Of a DNA stretch of 64,000 bases, positions 1-10,931 are shown one piece after another. The stretch covers positions 1,116,001-1,180,000 of the forward strand of contig CAJINV010000008.1 in the NCBI GenBank assembly GCA_905178155.1, in the 5' to 3' direction. How positions within the stretch are numbered: the first letter of the stretch is position 1; each line of letters begins with the position of its first letter. Both the position numbers and the translations under genes were made by a program. The notes under the pieces are model-generated. The model saw nothing but the letters and a program-made list of their open reading frames with translations, did no database searches and had not been told where the DNA came from. Source of the DNA: Amoebophrya sp. A120 (taxonomy: Eukaryota > Sar > Dinophyceae > Syndiniales > Amoebophryaceae).

Positions 1-1464
1 GTGTGCCGGTTCACTTCGGACAGACCTTCGAAGCACACTCGACGCTGGACTGCGAAGTTATCGCAACTGGTACGTGTAGGTTCAGTAATTTTGGTAGAAG
101 TGGTTGTACATGATCTACGTCGACTTCTTGTTATCCTTCTCACCCAGTAGGTTAAGGTTTTATTTCCGTGTCCGCACCCTGCTATCGCTAATAGTAATAT
201 CGCTATACGCCATGGTATTGGTAAGTGCAACTGGTACTGGGATGTTCGTATTTGTAATTTTTCAAAAATCCGAATCAAAACCCCTTGACAAGGTCAACCC
301 GAAAGTGGACAATGTGTCGCGGGAGAGGGTGCAGTTTTCATGGAAGTTGGTTCTGAGGTGGACAAGGCACATTTCTGCTCTACCAACTGCGAACCCGCGG
401 CCATGTTTGTCAGAACTCATACTGCTGCGCCGGCTGCGCCCAACACGGGCAACGCGAATGCTGCGCCTGCGCCCAGTCTTTTGCAGCCGGAGCACCAGAA
501 GCCTCCCGGACCGGAGTGCGTGGCGGTGAGCAACGTGAGTCTTTCTCGGCTGGGACTGGATCCCAACGACGGATCGTCGCACACGAACAGTCTGAATCTG
601 AACCTGCAAAGCTGCGATAGCTACGTGATGCAACTCTACGGTGGGAGTGCGGCCAGCAAGAGCTGCGCGTTTGCACGGTTCGCGATGAACGGCGAGCTTC
701 CCGACGAGTCTTGCGCAGAGGAGGCGGTCTGCGACAGTACCGCTGCCATGTTGCACAAGTTGCTCCCCACCTTCGACGATAACACAGACTGCGCTTGCCA
801 GCTGTGCACCAAGCTGACGCACTGGTACGACTCCAAGGGCGACGTCGCCTGCAGCAACGGGGAGAGCGTCCGCCTGGCCTGCCAGGTGTGCACGCAACCG
901 ATGTCCGCCAGCGGTTGCGACGCTTTCAAGGTGCAGCACCTCACGCCAGCGGTACAGGAGTTCAACGAACGGGAGGGCACGTCGTTTTCGCCCGTCAACG
1001 TGGACATGTGTATGCTGGATCTGTATAACAACGTGCCCTCGGCGGCCTCCCAGCTGAGCGGCTTCTGCAGCCAGGCGCTCGCGGATGAGGTTGGTACCAA
1101 AGCAGTAGCGACGTTGACGGTGGAAGAGTTCGACTTGAACACACAGTGCACCTGTAGCATGTGTGTGCACTACTCGACCGCAATCGAAGCGAATGCAGTG
1201 CAGGAAATCAAGGACAAATGCAAATCCTGTGTCGCCGTGGATTTCACTGCCGCGACCGTGGAATCTTGTGCCAGTTTCCGCTCCGACACGTTCAACAGTG
1301 CGGGCGCCGCGTGGTCGAACTTGAAGCCTGGAGAGTTAGAGACCTGCACGTTAGCAGGGTTCAACAAAACCCCACCGGAGTACACGCGGCTTCTCAACGG
1401 GCTCTGCACCAAGAATTTCATCTGCGACGCCCTGCAGAACGTGGTACTTACGCCGCTTCAGTAG
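1..1464 (+). CDS. Cys-rich protein of unknown function, 5' end outside window
   Basis: I do not recognise the family. A long frame with ATG at 340 ends at TAG 1464, but that ATG is probably internal. Bases 3-69 form an open exon ending at a GTACGT donor (70), and a CAG acceptor at 332-334 joins it in frame (G plus TT), so coding extends left of the window. The protein carries about 20 cysteines in two loosely repeated blocks (about 780-900 and 1130-1230). Each block has a C-x-C-x2-C cluster after a short acidic stretch and then a C-x2-C pair. No membrane segment is visible in the part seen. The pattern suggests a disulphide-rich extracytoplasmic protein, which is inference only. Frame and 3' end are firm; the upstream exon is likely. 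Confidence 0.6.
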
Positions 1465-3052
1465 TTCTCTTGTATTTGTAATCAGGAATACTAGAGAAAT
1501 AGATATAGATCTAGAATCAACTGAGAAGTAAAAACAGTATTCCTATTCATTGAGACTCGCTCTGTTTTCTTCTCTTCTTTCATATGGAGAAAGCAATAGC
1601 AAAATAAATGTGAAACGCGAATGCTGTCACTGGAACTCTGGTCTGTAGGATGGCATGGATCATAAAGTCACCAATGGCAATGATATTGACTTTGGTGCAA
1701 CACGTACAAGGCGGATGTAAATAAAATTTCTGTTGATCATGTTTCGATAAAACATGCACAGGCAACGAGCTTGGGGACAATACCGACCGGCGATGCAGCA
1801 AAGTGCCCCTGCTTGATGTGCCTTGAGATGCGGAAATATTTGGCATCGGGAGGGCAGGGGTGCCAGCATGCGCTGGCTGTACAGAAAGCGTGTCAGACTT
1901 GTGCCGCCAAGTCAGATAGCAGAATTGTTACTCTCCCAGTATGAAGTAGAAGTTGGCTGGCTTGACACGAGGATGACTTTGGTCACCGTCCGTTCCAGGA
2001 AATTCCAACGTTATGCCCAACGCCGCGAGCACCGAAACAGGCCCTATGTATTTTTTCCTCTCGCGAAGAAAACTCTTTAAGTTTGATTCGCATGATAGCT
2101 ATAGCAAGCCGCGAAAGCTTCAGCTTGACGCTATTAGCGGCTTGAAAATCTGCAACAGGGCAGAAACAACTTTCAACACGGAATGGTAGTGATGAAGCTT
2201 CTAGCAGCTTATCGTGATCATGTCCTCCCTGCTTCGCTCCATGCAAAAAAGCACAGCCGCCAGGTTATATGCAACATGAAAGTTGAAGAGGAAAATGATT
2301 GGACTCGCACGCGGCTGTCCACAGAAACTTGAATATCTGATGAGTTGCTTTGTTGCAATGATCGCTCGGTTTTTATGGTCGGTGCTAGAAGAATAGAAAG
2401 TGCATGAACATGGTATTCCGATGGATTCACATTCACGTACCGTTTTAACATTTTGTGAACAACGCCCCGAAAAATTCGGTGATGTCGATCTGAGCGTAGA
2501 ATAATTTCTTGCGGTCAAGTGTCTGTCAAAAATTATGAAATCGTGATCTTCCACTTCCACCTTTCAAGGGCTTGGCAGAAAAATAATCATTGCAGAGTCA
2601 ATAATTGCTCCAGAGCGAAAAAAAAATAAAATTAGAAGAACGCGACCTCGATCGGTAAATCTAAATTGATGCTACAGGAGCAAAGTCATTTCAAAGGACT
2701 GAGTCGGTGACTGTCAAAATCTAGTTCTGAACATATAATGACTACACGTGCATTGTCGTCTTCGTCAAATTTCTCGCCATACTAGCAAGCATTTTTATCT
2801 TCGATCGACAGGTGCTTCAGCGATAGCGACTCCCGTAGCTAGCTGCTTCCGCTTGACATAGCGCCACCGAAGTTGTCCTTTCGTGCTGCGACTTGTTGGA
2901 TAGGCCAAAAAATCGAAATAGAAGTACCGCAATTATTTCGTTAGCTTCGAAATTTGATTCTTACTTTTCAGTGATTGTAGCACCTTCCGACCTATCCCCA
3001 TCGAATAAGCCATCTACTTCCTGTCGCCGCTAGAAAAGAAAAGTCGAAGAAG
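1465..3052. other. Intergenic, no gene seen
   Basis: A+T-rich sequence with only short scattered frames on both strands. None has coding-like composition or plausible exon borders. It presumably holds the 3' UTR of the upstream gene and the promoter/5' UTR of the TLC-domain gene. Confidence 0.5.
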
Positions 3053-4621
3053 ATGTCTAGCCTTTTGGAAGATTTGCTGGCTTTGTACCCGACGGAGCTG
3101 AGTTGGTTTTGGGCATTGTTTGGGTGTGCCTTCTATGAATTCTTCTTCTACCTCTCGAGGCGGTACTCGCAACTGGTTCTGGTGAAATTTTCCAGCAAGC
3201 CGACGCAACTGAACACGCCATTGGGGGGAAAGAACGAAAAGAAGCATTGCGGGATATCAAAAGCGCCATCTGGATGCATAGTTGATAAGTTTGCGGTATC
3301 GGCTGAAGCGCTACCTTGCACATCGTCGCCTACCTGTGATGCCAAAAGTGTTCCAACGGAAACGACACCCTGCAGCTCTTCGCCTGGAGCGGCTTTTTAC
3401 GCCGCGCTACCGGAAGAAAAGAAACGTGTTTGGGATATGAATGTGGTGTCGCTTTGTTATGCGACCTGTGTAAGCATCGCCGGGTTCTACCAGTCCTTTT
3501 ACCCTGGGTTTTACTTGCGAAAGAGCAACGAAGGTGCGCGCTACGATGGTATGATGATTCCAGGCATACAGCAGCTCCGTTCACTTTTTGGACATCAAAC
3601 AGAGACCCCAAGCGAAATAACATCAGCATGGACCGACTTCGTCTCCGTTCTGGAACCGCACGAGAGAGGCTCGTCATCGACTCTCAGCCACAACATATTC
3701 TCTCCTGCTGCAACTGATGAAGCCTTCCTGTTCCAGATTCGCCGAGCGGGCGTCTCCGAACCGGTGGCGGCCATGGTTAGCTTCTCGGCGGGAATCTTTC
3801 TAGTAGGCGCGATTCGTGAGTATCTTCACGGCGGCTTACCCTACGTCTTCCACCACGTGGCAGTCTGTCTGAACGCGGTGCTCACGCTGCGTCCCTTTTT
3901 CCTTTATTGGTGTGTCTACCTGATGACCTGGGAAGTGAGCAATATCCCCCTGAGCTTGATGCTGTGCTGCGACACCATGCCGGAATTCAAGCGATCAAAG
4001 ACGCACGGTAAGTACATATCAATTTTGAATCACGCTTGATGTTTTTTTGTTCGATTAGGGCTAGACCTAGAGGATAAAAATCAATGGTAATGAAACATCA
4101 CTTCTATCTACGGCTCTGTGACGAGCGCGGAGGTTCTCTTCTACGTAGTTTGCAGATGATCCGTCGGGTTTCCATTCTTATGATGAAAGAATCAAGCGTT
4201 TTCCTTTTAGTTTTACCGGTTTGCTCGCAGGTCAAAAATCAGAAGCAAAAATAAAACAGGTCGCTGCCGTATTATATTCTTCCTGACATTCGTATTCGTC
4301 CGCATAGTTCTCGGGACCCCAATGAGCTACCTTTGCCTGAAAGATTTTTTTCGGGTTGCTTTTTTCGAGGATGACAACGTCGCGTCTTCACCTGGTGACC
4401 GACTGACTGCCCAGATTCTGTCCGCAACGAGCGTCCTGGCGTTCGGTTTGAATGCTTTCTGGTCACTGATCATTCTCTACAAGGGCGCACAAGTTATTTG
4501 CGGCTGTGGCGGGCGGCAAAAAAGTCAAGGCTCACCAGCTTCCAGCCCCAACACGACTGATGAAGTTGATGCTCGCGACGCGGTTCAGCTAACGGATACA
4601 AGTTGTAAAAAGTCAAACTAA
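3053..4621 (+). CDS. TLC-domain (TRAM/LAG1/CLN8-like) membrane protein
   Basis: Two exons, 3053-4007 and 4308-4621, joined across a 300-bp GT-AG intron (GTAAGT donor at 4008, TAG acceptor ending 4307); spliced length 422 aa. Hydrophobic segments lie near residues 12-35, 130-150, 235-260 and 270-310 and in exon 2. The core reads like a TLC domain: a His-rich loop (YVFHHVAV) followed by a segment with W-E-x-S-N-x-P, matching the E-x-S/T-x-P type motif of TLC proteins. Family members act in ER or other membranes on sphingolipid synthesis or membrane lipid composition. The Lag motif of true ceramide synthases is not obvious, so TMEM/TLCD-like is more likely than LAG1. The tail is short, polar and cytosolic-looking. 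Confidence 0.6.
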
Positions 4622-5985
4622 GTAAGTACAAAACGAAAATCCAAAGTATCGCTGTTACACAAGGACGACCATGAAGATTTATGCCCTTAAGCTGTGTGCA
4701 ACCTTCTCGGGCATTTTTTTCTGTAGTTTTGTGACCGTGAAACAAACAGCACGAAAGGCGTCGCATTCTCATTCATGTGTGCAGATGATCTCCACGACTA
4801 GCAGTCGCGATAGCGTATTGATGCGAAGCACCCTCCAATTATAGCTTGCTACAAACCGATGTCTTTCTGAAACATTTTACCCTCTGAGCCTTGTCTTATT
4901 TACTTGTTGCGCGAATCCGTGACTTTTTCAATAAACTAGATAGAGAGATTAAAGAACTCGAGCTACCCTAATCGCCCCGCTGCAACCCATCTAGTTTGGC
5001 AAGTTGTTGTGCCTGACCACCTCAAAGGATCGACGTAGAAAACCCGCGACTCTGAAGGAACAATCATGATTGATTACCCATGTCCATGATTAGCGGTGCC
5101 GATGCCGGACTTCGGATTCGGAAGCATGAAAACTTGAACTCTCCGCGGCCGATGAAGTGCTTCTTGCGGAGAGTAGGTGCTGTTGCTACCAAGTAGCGCA
5201 GAGGCACATCCGAACGCAAATCGTGGCCACATCAAGCCAAAAGAGAACGGGTAAAAGCCAAGTTGATCCCAGGGAAAAAAGAACTTGAAGTTGTCTACTA
5301 ACCACTCGTGAATGTTGATTGCACAGTGTTCCGGTTTCTTTGCGTGCCGGAGCGATCTAGTTTGCGAACTCAACACGGTCGTGCCGATGATGGCCGCTAT
5401 GAGGAATGATTCGAGCCCGATCTTCTAGTTCTTGCATGATGTCGAACAACAACAAGCGTGGATCCGGTAAAAATATAAATAACAATACGGCGGGCAGTGA
5501 TGTCCACGTCGAAGCAAATAAGATGAGAAAACTAAACTATTGATTAGATGATCAAAACAATAACAAACAGTTGAAGTTGAAGATGATCGTAAAGCGACTG
5601 CCAGCTTCTGGTCCCTCCCTACTTATAATTGATTTCCTTGATCTAGAGCAGATTTTTGTTCTTTTGGTGAAAAGCTTCTTCTAGCAGGTTTGTCACCTGC
5701 ACTTTTGTTTACCTCTTGCTTCATACTTCAATTTCAGGACCCCAGATTAAATGCTGAATTTTATTGCGAAGCGAGAGAATATTGATATCTACTGTAGTTC
5801 TGTTTACTCCCCTCGAGGACAGAAAGAATGTCCTTACGTTATAACAGCAAGTGCTTTAGTCTACTTCTTAGAGATAGAGTTTTTTTCTCACTCTCTTCTT
5901 GCTTGAAAAATTTGGGCATGCCCGGTCGTCCCCTGCCGCCGCGATCCATTCGGAAGGTTGGTCCTCCCGCCTCTACTGCCTGGCC
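4622..5985. other. Intergenic, with one doubtful minus-strand exon
   Basis: Mostly A+T-rich and non-coding. The exception is a minus-strand open stretch at 5074-5424 (separate entry). The first 90 bases before the Prp18 start are open in frame from a TTG but have no ATG, so they are read as 5' UTR. Confidence 0.4.
5074..5424 (-). CDS. Possible terminal exon on the minus strand
   Basis: Read on the minus strand, a frame opens right after a possible TAG acceptor at 5425 and runs about 116 codons to a stop at 5074. It has an initial hydrophobic run (ESFLIAAIIGTTVL) and a Trp/Phe-rich middle. Composition is closer to coding than its surroundings. No matching upstream exon with a donor was found before the Prp18 gene on the other strand, and I recognise no family. 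It may be a terminal exon, a gene remnant or chance. Confidence 0.25.
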   Translation of the reverse strand, partial: KIGLESFLIAAIIGTTVLSSQTRSLRHAKKPEHCAINIHEWLVDNFKFFFPWDQLGFYPFSFGLMWPRFAFGCASALLGSNSTYSPQEALHRPRRVQVFMLPNPKSGIGTANHGHG

Positions 5986-7515
5986 ATGAACCTGAACAAG
6001 CGTGGGCGGGGTGCCGGCGCCGGGGCTGGGTACAGCGGCCTAGATTTCCTGAAGAACCGCGTGAAGAAGGCGAAACAGGAGGAAACCGCCGCCACCACCG
6101 AGGAACCGGCGAACACCATCCGGGCCGATGAGGAGGAAACCGTCACCGTTTTTCGCACCAAGGCGGACCTGCAGCGGGAGGAGATGGAGAAGCAGGCACA
6201 GATGCGACTCGTGGAAAGAGAGAAGAAGCAGCGGGACGCCGAGACGAGGCTGGAAAACTTGAAGGCGAATTTCTACAAGGAGCGTCAGGGCACGATGTTT
6301 GCAAAGAACAGGCTGCCGGAGGGCATGAACCTCTCGCCGGAGGAGGAGGAGGAACTGCTGAAGCTGGACATGACCGATACGGACGAAATCAGGAGGATCA
6401 ACAGCACGGACTACTGGCAGGACATCGACGCAAAGGAGCTACAACTGGATGACGAAGATGCGACGCCGCTGTCCTTGACTCTGTGGGAGATCATCTGCCG
6501 CCTGCGCAAGATCAGCGAGCCGATCACTTTTTTCGGCGAGAAGCCGATGCAGCGGTTCCGGAGGCTGCGGGAGAAGGAAAAGGAGAAGGGGATTCTCCTC
6601 GAGTTGAGATCCTCCCGGGGCCACAACGCCTACCAGAAACAGATCCGGGAGCAGGAGCAAATGTTCGTATCCAGTTCCCCAGCGAGTCCGTTTGGCGACG
6701 ACTACTCCGACAGTGACAAAGACGTCGACCACCGTGTAGCAGATTTAATCAGTCCAAGCAAGCTTGAAGATGCCGAGGTGGTCCAGAACAACAGCCAGGG
6801 TGGAGGACGACGAGATGACGAGGCCGCTGGGGGTCGCGACAGCGACGCGCTTGCAATTCCGGCGCCGATATCCTCCTCGGTCAGTAGTTCATCGGCAGCA
6901 AAGAAGCAGCGGCGCAGAAGCTCCGCTGGTGGTCTGAGGACGGTTGCATCTTCTGCTACAACTTCCGCACAAAAGCTGGACGGGGAAAGCAAGGCAGACG
7001 ACGAAAGTGAGAATGAAGAGGTAGATGCGGCTCTGTCAGACGAGAAACTGCTTCGCAAGTGGATAAAGAAGTGGACGAAAATATGGGAGTCGCAACTTGG
7101 CGAAGAATTTGAAAAGGACGAAGACGCACGTTTTTCCGCCCAGGGAAAGCATCAGCTTGCGCTCTTCAGACAGTCGAAGAAGGACATGCAGCCACTGCTG
7201 AAAAGGTTGAAGAAGCAAGACCTTGAAAGAGATACAGTAGTGCTTCTCAAAGAGATGGCAGTGCTGTGTGACAAGCGGGAATACCGTCTGGCGAGTGAAA
7301 AATACATCGAATTAACAGTCGGAAACGCCGCATGGCCGGTCGGTGTCACCTCCGTCGGGATTCACGAGCGGGTGGGGCGAAGTAAGATCTCCAGCAGTAA
7401 TATCGCCAATACTCTGAACGACGACACCACGAGAAAGTGTATGCAAGTGTTTAAAAGACTGATGAAGCAGTGCCAAACAACAAACCCTCCTGATGACGGT
7501 TCCAATGTGTTGTAA
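5986..7515 (+). CDS. PRPF18: Pre-mRNA-splicing factor 18 (Prp18)
   Basis: A single exon of 509 aa. The frame is open from 5899, but the first ATG, in a good context (GCCATGA), is 5986. It sits just before the GLDFLKNRVKKAK segment that matches the usual N-terminus. A charged coiled coil (residues 30-110) precedes an SFM/Prp4-like motif near 185-215 (EPITFFGEKPMQRFRRL). A Ser/acidic low-complexity insert of about 150 residues follows. The C-terminal Prp18 domain is at about 400-500, with the conserved run AWPVGVTSVGIHERVGRSK. Prp18 acts with Slu7 in the second transesterification step and helps choose the 3' splice site. Human Prp18 is about 340 aa; the excess is the linker. Confidence 0.93.
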   Translation: MNLNKRGRGAGAGAGYSGLDFLKNRVKKAKQEETAATTEEPANTIRADEEETVTVFRTKADLQREEMEKQAQMRLVEREKKQRDAETRLENLKANFYKERQGTMFAKNRLPEGMNLSPEEEEELLKLDMTDTDEIRRINSTDYWQDIDAKELQLDDEDATPLSLTLWEIICRLRKISEPITFFGEKPMQRFRRLREKEKEKGILLELRSSRGHNAYQKQIREQEQMFVSSSPASPFGDDYSDSDKDVDHRVADLISPSKLEDAEVVQNNSQGGGRRDDEAAGGRDSDALAIPAPISSSVSSSSAAKKQRRRSSAGGLRTVASSATTSAQKLDGESKADDESENEEVDAALSDEKLLRKWIKKWTKIWESQLGEEFEKDEDARFSAQGKHQLALFRQSKKDMQPLLKRLKKQDLERDTVVLLKEMAVLCDKREYRLASEKYIELTVGNAAWPVGVTSVGIHERVGRSKISSSNIANTLNDDTTRKCMQVFKRLMKQCQTTNPPDDGSNVL

Positions 7516-8173
7516 TTGCACAGCGACAGCGACTGCTCTACCAAAATGGAAAACAGAAATCACAATGTAGTGCTGTAGTGCACGTGTCATGATCGTGTTT
7601 ATTCTCGTGCCGGAGCTGCGGCTTTTTCTTGTCTTTCTCGAACGATCTCAAATTTTTGAGCCTTGATCCTCGAACGTCATGAACGCCGACACACGGTCGG
7701 CAGACGTAGTCAAACAAAGAAGTGTTGACTAGAGATGGATCACATTCACGATCACGACACGTATTTCATACTGAATTCAATAATTTGCAATCTGCTGCTA
7801 GTGTTGAAGCTGATGCAAACATGAAATATTCTTATTCCTGAGCAGATCAAGAGTTCTTTTCCCGCCGCGACAAGATCAATCACATACACCATTATAATCG
7901 ACATTCTGATTCTGCTCTTGTTGAAGAACGCTTTACAAGATACAGGGTAAGGAAGTACAGTGACAGCTTTAGCCAGGTAGAACTATATCACGAATTTATA
8001 AGGAGTTGCGACGCACCGACCATTTGACTTCTTGATGTGCTTTTCTCATTAAGTATTGGTACTCCGTGTCGTTTCGTGATCGCGAACGCACGTGCCTAGA
8101 ACTCTTGAACTTTACTTGACGTACTTACAAGTGCTGGCCGACTTCTCTGCGGACGATATAGCACAGCAGAATC
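7516..8173. other. Intergenic, no gene seen
   Basis: A+T-rich, no convincing frame on either strand. It should contain the Prp18 terminator and the promoter of the nucleoporin gene. Confidence 0.5.
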
Positions 8174-10063
8174 ATGTCGCTGACGGTCCGACAGGCTCGG
8201 CAGCAGGCTCCTGCGCTGTACAATGTGCTGCAGGAGAAAGGAAAGAACCTTGACGACACCGATGAAATCATTAAGTTCATCAAGCCTTTGCTTCGACAAA
8301 ACCAGCTGAAGCTTGACCAACTCGGCAGTAAGATCAGGCTAATGGACTCGGACAAAAATAGTTTAAAGGCCACCCTGAACCAACTCGACGACGCAACGAC
8401 GGAATTCGAATCACTGTACGTCCACAAGCTGGCGCTCCTGATCTCAAACCTGCACTCAATAGCGGAAAAAATCGGCAGTACGCAATCGCTGACAAACTCC
8501 ATCATTCTGGAGATTCCCCATCCGTACTTCATTTTCAGTGTTGTTTAAGTTTATTTCACATAGGTACGATTACGAAGTTGAAGTAAAGACTGACGTGACC
8601 ATGGCGAGACCTTTGTGTTACAGGCACGTTGTTCTCGACTGTTTACGACGGTGCCACTGTTATGTGTTTTGTTGACTAGAGAAGTAAGCACTTGCTGCAT
8701 TTGACGAAACCTTTGGTCGAACGCAGGTATTTTCAAGTTCTAGCGCGCGACTACCAACTTCAGTTGGAAAGGCTGAAACACTCGATCGACGCCTGTGAGA
8801 CATCACTATGAAATGTAAAAATGTCTGGGTCTGGAAACTTGTGATGCTGGGTGGCGTCTCATGATGAGGCTACGAATACTGGCTGAGCATGACAAGTTTC
8901 TGAGCTCCTAGCTGTTGCCTATTCTGCATGACAAACCGCGGCTCTGCATCACAGAAAAACGGGGCTCTTGGGTAACGTGCATGACAGATTTAAGAGTCAT
9001 GCCAGACAAGCACGACAAACTCAAACTCAAACATGAATTCTTCCAGACCCAGACATTTTTGCAGTTCATAATCACTTGTTGGTTACCAAAGGGAAAGACA
9101 GGAGGCGCTGGCAGTGAACGAATTCCAAGAAAGCGCTGTTACGGTACATTGATTCATTTTTTTACCGTTGCGTGGTTTACTGCGATGAGTGCATACTTAA
9201 CCATAACCATGATAGAAAAGTACAGGAAGTGGAAATTATTGAGATCGAAGTCGAACTACTTCTATTGGCTTGCACAGCTTCGAAATTCTGTACCACACTC
9301 GACACGACAGGGCCGAAAAATCGAAGTTGCGTTACGTGCTAACTACGCTCAGTTCCGGTCCATTGCGGGAGAGCTACTAAAGCTCGAGGAGCGTATGGAA
9401 GAGCTGAAGCAAGCCGCGCAAGTCCAGAAAAATATCAACCTGCGAAATCTGGTTCTCGAAACCGGTACCTCTTCCGTAAGCGCAACTTCCATGACCAACT
9501 ATTTTGGCAACAACGGGGTTGCAGCGAACATGCTAGGAGGCAGTTTGGGCGTTGGGCAACAACCAGGTGGTGCCGGCGCATTTGCCCAGCAACCAGCTGG
9601 AACCGCTGCCCAGCCCGCCATTGGTGGTGGTATGTTCGGCGGGCAAAGCAATGCAAGTCTTTTTGGGCAACCAGGAGCACAAACACAGCCTGCAGCTACG
9701 GGTGGAGGTTTATTTGGAACGCAACCACAGCAGCCAGCGACCGGCGGTGGGTTGTTTGGAAACACGCAACCGCAAAACACCTCCACGGGTGGTGGCCTCT
9801 TCGGTAGCACCACCGCACAACAACCAGCGAACACAGGCGGCGGCTTGTTCGGAAGCACGCAGCCAGCCGCACAAAATACTGGCGGAGGACTGTTCGGCGG
9901 TCAACCGGCGCAGCCACAAAACACAGGTGGAGGATTGTTCGGGGGCCAACCAGCACAAAATACCGGCGGAGGATTGTTCGGTAGTCAGCCAGCACCGGCA
10001 CAAAACACTGGTGGAGGGCTCTTCGGCAACAGCGCCGGTGGCAGCATTTTCGGGGGCAGATAG
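8174..10063 (+). CDS. NUP58: FG nucleoporin, Nup58/p45-like
   Basis: Four exons: 8174-8523, 8727-8806, 9076-9143 and 9311-10063; spliced length 416 aa. Introns 1 (GT at 8524, CAG to 8726) and 3 (GT at 9144, CAG to 9310) are canonical. Intron 2 is an introner element. Residues 1-230 are alpha-helical coiled coil. The exon 1/2 junction reads [19 protein letters not shown], which resembles the Nup58 signature YFRVLVQQFEVQLQQYR. The C-terminal third is about ten FG/GLFG repeats separated by Gly, Gln and Thr spacers. Nup58 belongs to the Nup62-Nup54-Nup58 channel trimer of the nuclear pore. Here the FG tract is C-terminal. Nup54 or Nup62 remain alternatives, but the YFxVL segment favours Nup58. 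Confidence 0.75.
8807..9070. mobile_element. Introner element IE1 (family A, subfamily 1), 264 bp
   Basis: Inverted-repeat ends TATGAAATG / CAGTTCATA lead into the shared inner motif GTCTGGGTCTGGAA and its complement. It is flanked by ATCAC duplicated at 8802-8806 and 9071-9075. Removing the element plus one ATCAC restores the nucleoporin frame (...[11 protein letters not shown]...). Its interior is the reverse complement of IE2 in another gene. GCATGACA-type motifs recur inside. Confidence 0.9.
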
Positions 10064-10931
10064 CTACTTACCCAAGCCGTCCTACTTGACGTCATGATTC
10101 ACGATGTCGGGCAGTTTCATACAACTACTTGCTAACAAAAATAGACAAGATCTCGGTCACGACATGTACGCACGACACAATGCTGACTTACCCACGCAAC
10201 AGCATATACAATTTCTTGCCAACAGAGGGGGAGCAGGCTGCCACACCTCCGAAACCCACAAGAAACGCAGGCTTTAAATTGAGTCTGTGCTAATGTTGTT
10301 CCCAGGGTTACTTTCGCGCCTCGAGACGCCATGGAAGTTGTTGTAATATCACCGCACAAATTGTGCCTACGTGTAGTCGTCCTCGTCCTTTCGCTTTGTT
10401 TATTCGCCCAACAATCGTACGAAGCCAATCCAAATGTTGATGAGTCAGGCAGTCCTCCTTCATCGTGCCTCTCTCCGTTCGTTCAGCTTGCTCGATGTGT
10501 GCGTGTCGTGTGGTTGTGGCGTTACCTAGAAGGTGCTCACAAAGTAGGTACACGGTTAATGCAATCTCGTTCTCCACCATCAGCATCACATCCGCGTTTT
10601 TCTCGTCGTCGTTCTCATCCTTTGTCAGCACCTCGAAATGTTATCCACTCCTCTGTGCCTGCGCGGGCACGGCTCTAGCGGTTCTGAAATCAAACAAATG
10701 AAAACTCTAGCCGTCAAGGTCAAGCTCAACAGCCCACACTTGTTTCTAGATACTTAAGTTGTATATGTTTTCTGAGTTTTCACTTTCTGATGATTCTTGT
10801 CAGGCCAGCTCCATGGCAGGCACCCTCCTCGAGTAGCATATGAAGCACAAAAAGAATAAAACCAGAAAGAAAAAGTGAAAAATTCGTTTTTTCAAGTAGA
10901 TTGTCGAACATCAATCTTGCACCCATTTGCA
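10064..10931. other. Intergenic, no supported gene
   Basis: Two overlapping frames of about 110 codons on opposite strands (10331-10678 + and 10308-10631 -) occur here. Neither has a family match or exon borders. I treat the stretch as intergenic. Confidence 0.4.

Noticed and set aside
5899-5985. N-terminal extension of Prp18
   Set aside because: It would need a non-ATG start; the conserved N-terminus begins just after ATG 5986.
8915-9070. Upstream extension of the nucleoporin frame starting at 8915
   Set aside because: It is read-through of introner IE1. The same peptide appears on the opposite strand of IE2, and the real upstream exons are 8174-8523 and 8727-8806.
10308-10678. Opposite-strand frames of about 110 codons, one with a signal-peptide-like start
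   Set aside because: No family match or exon context; the two frames exclude each other and composition does not favour either.
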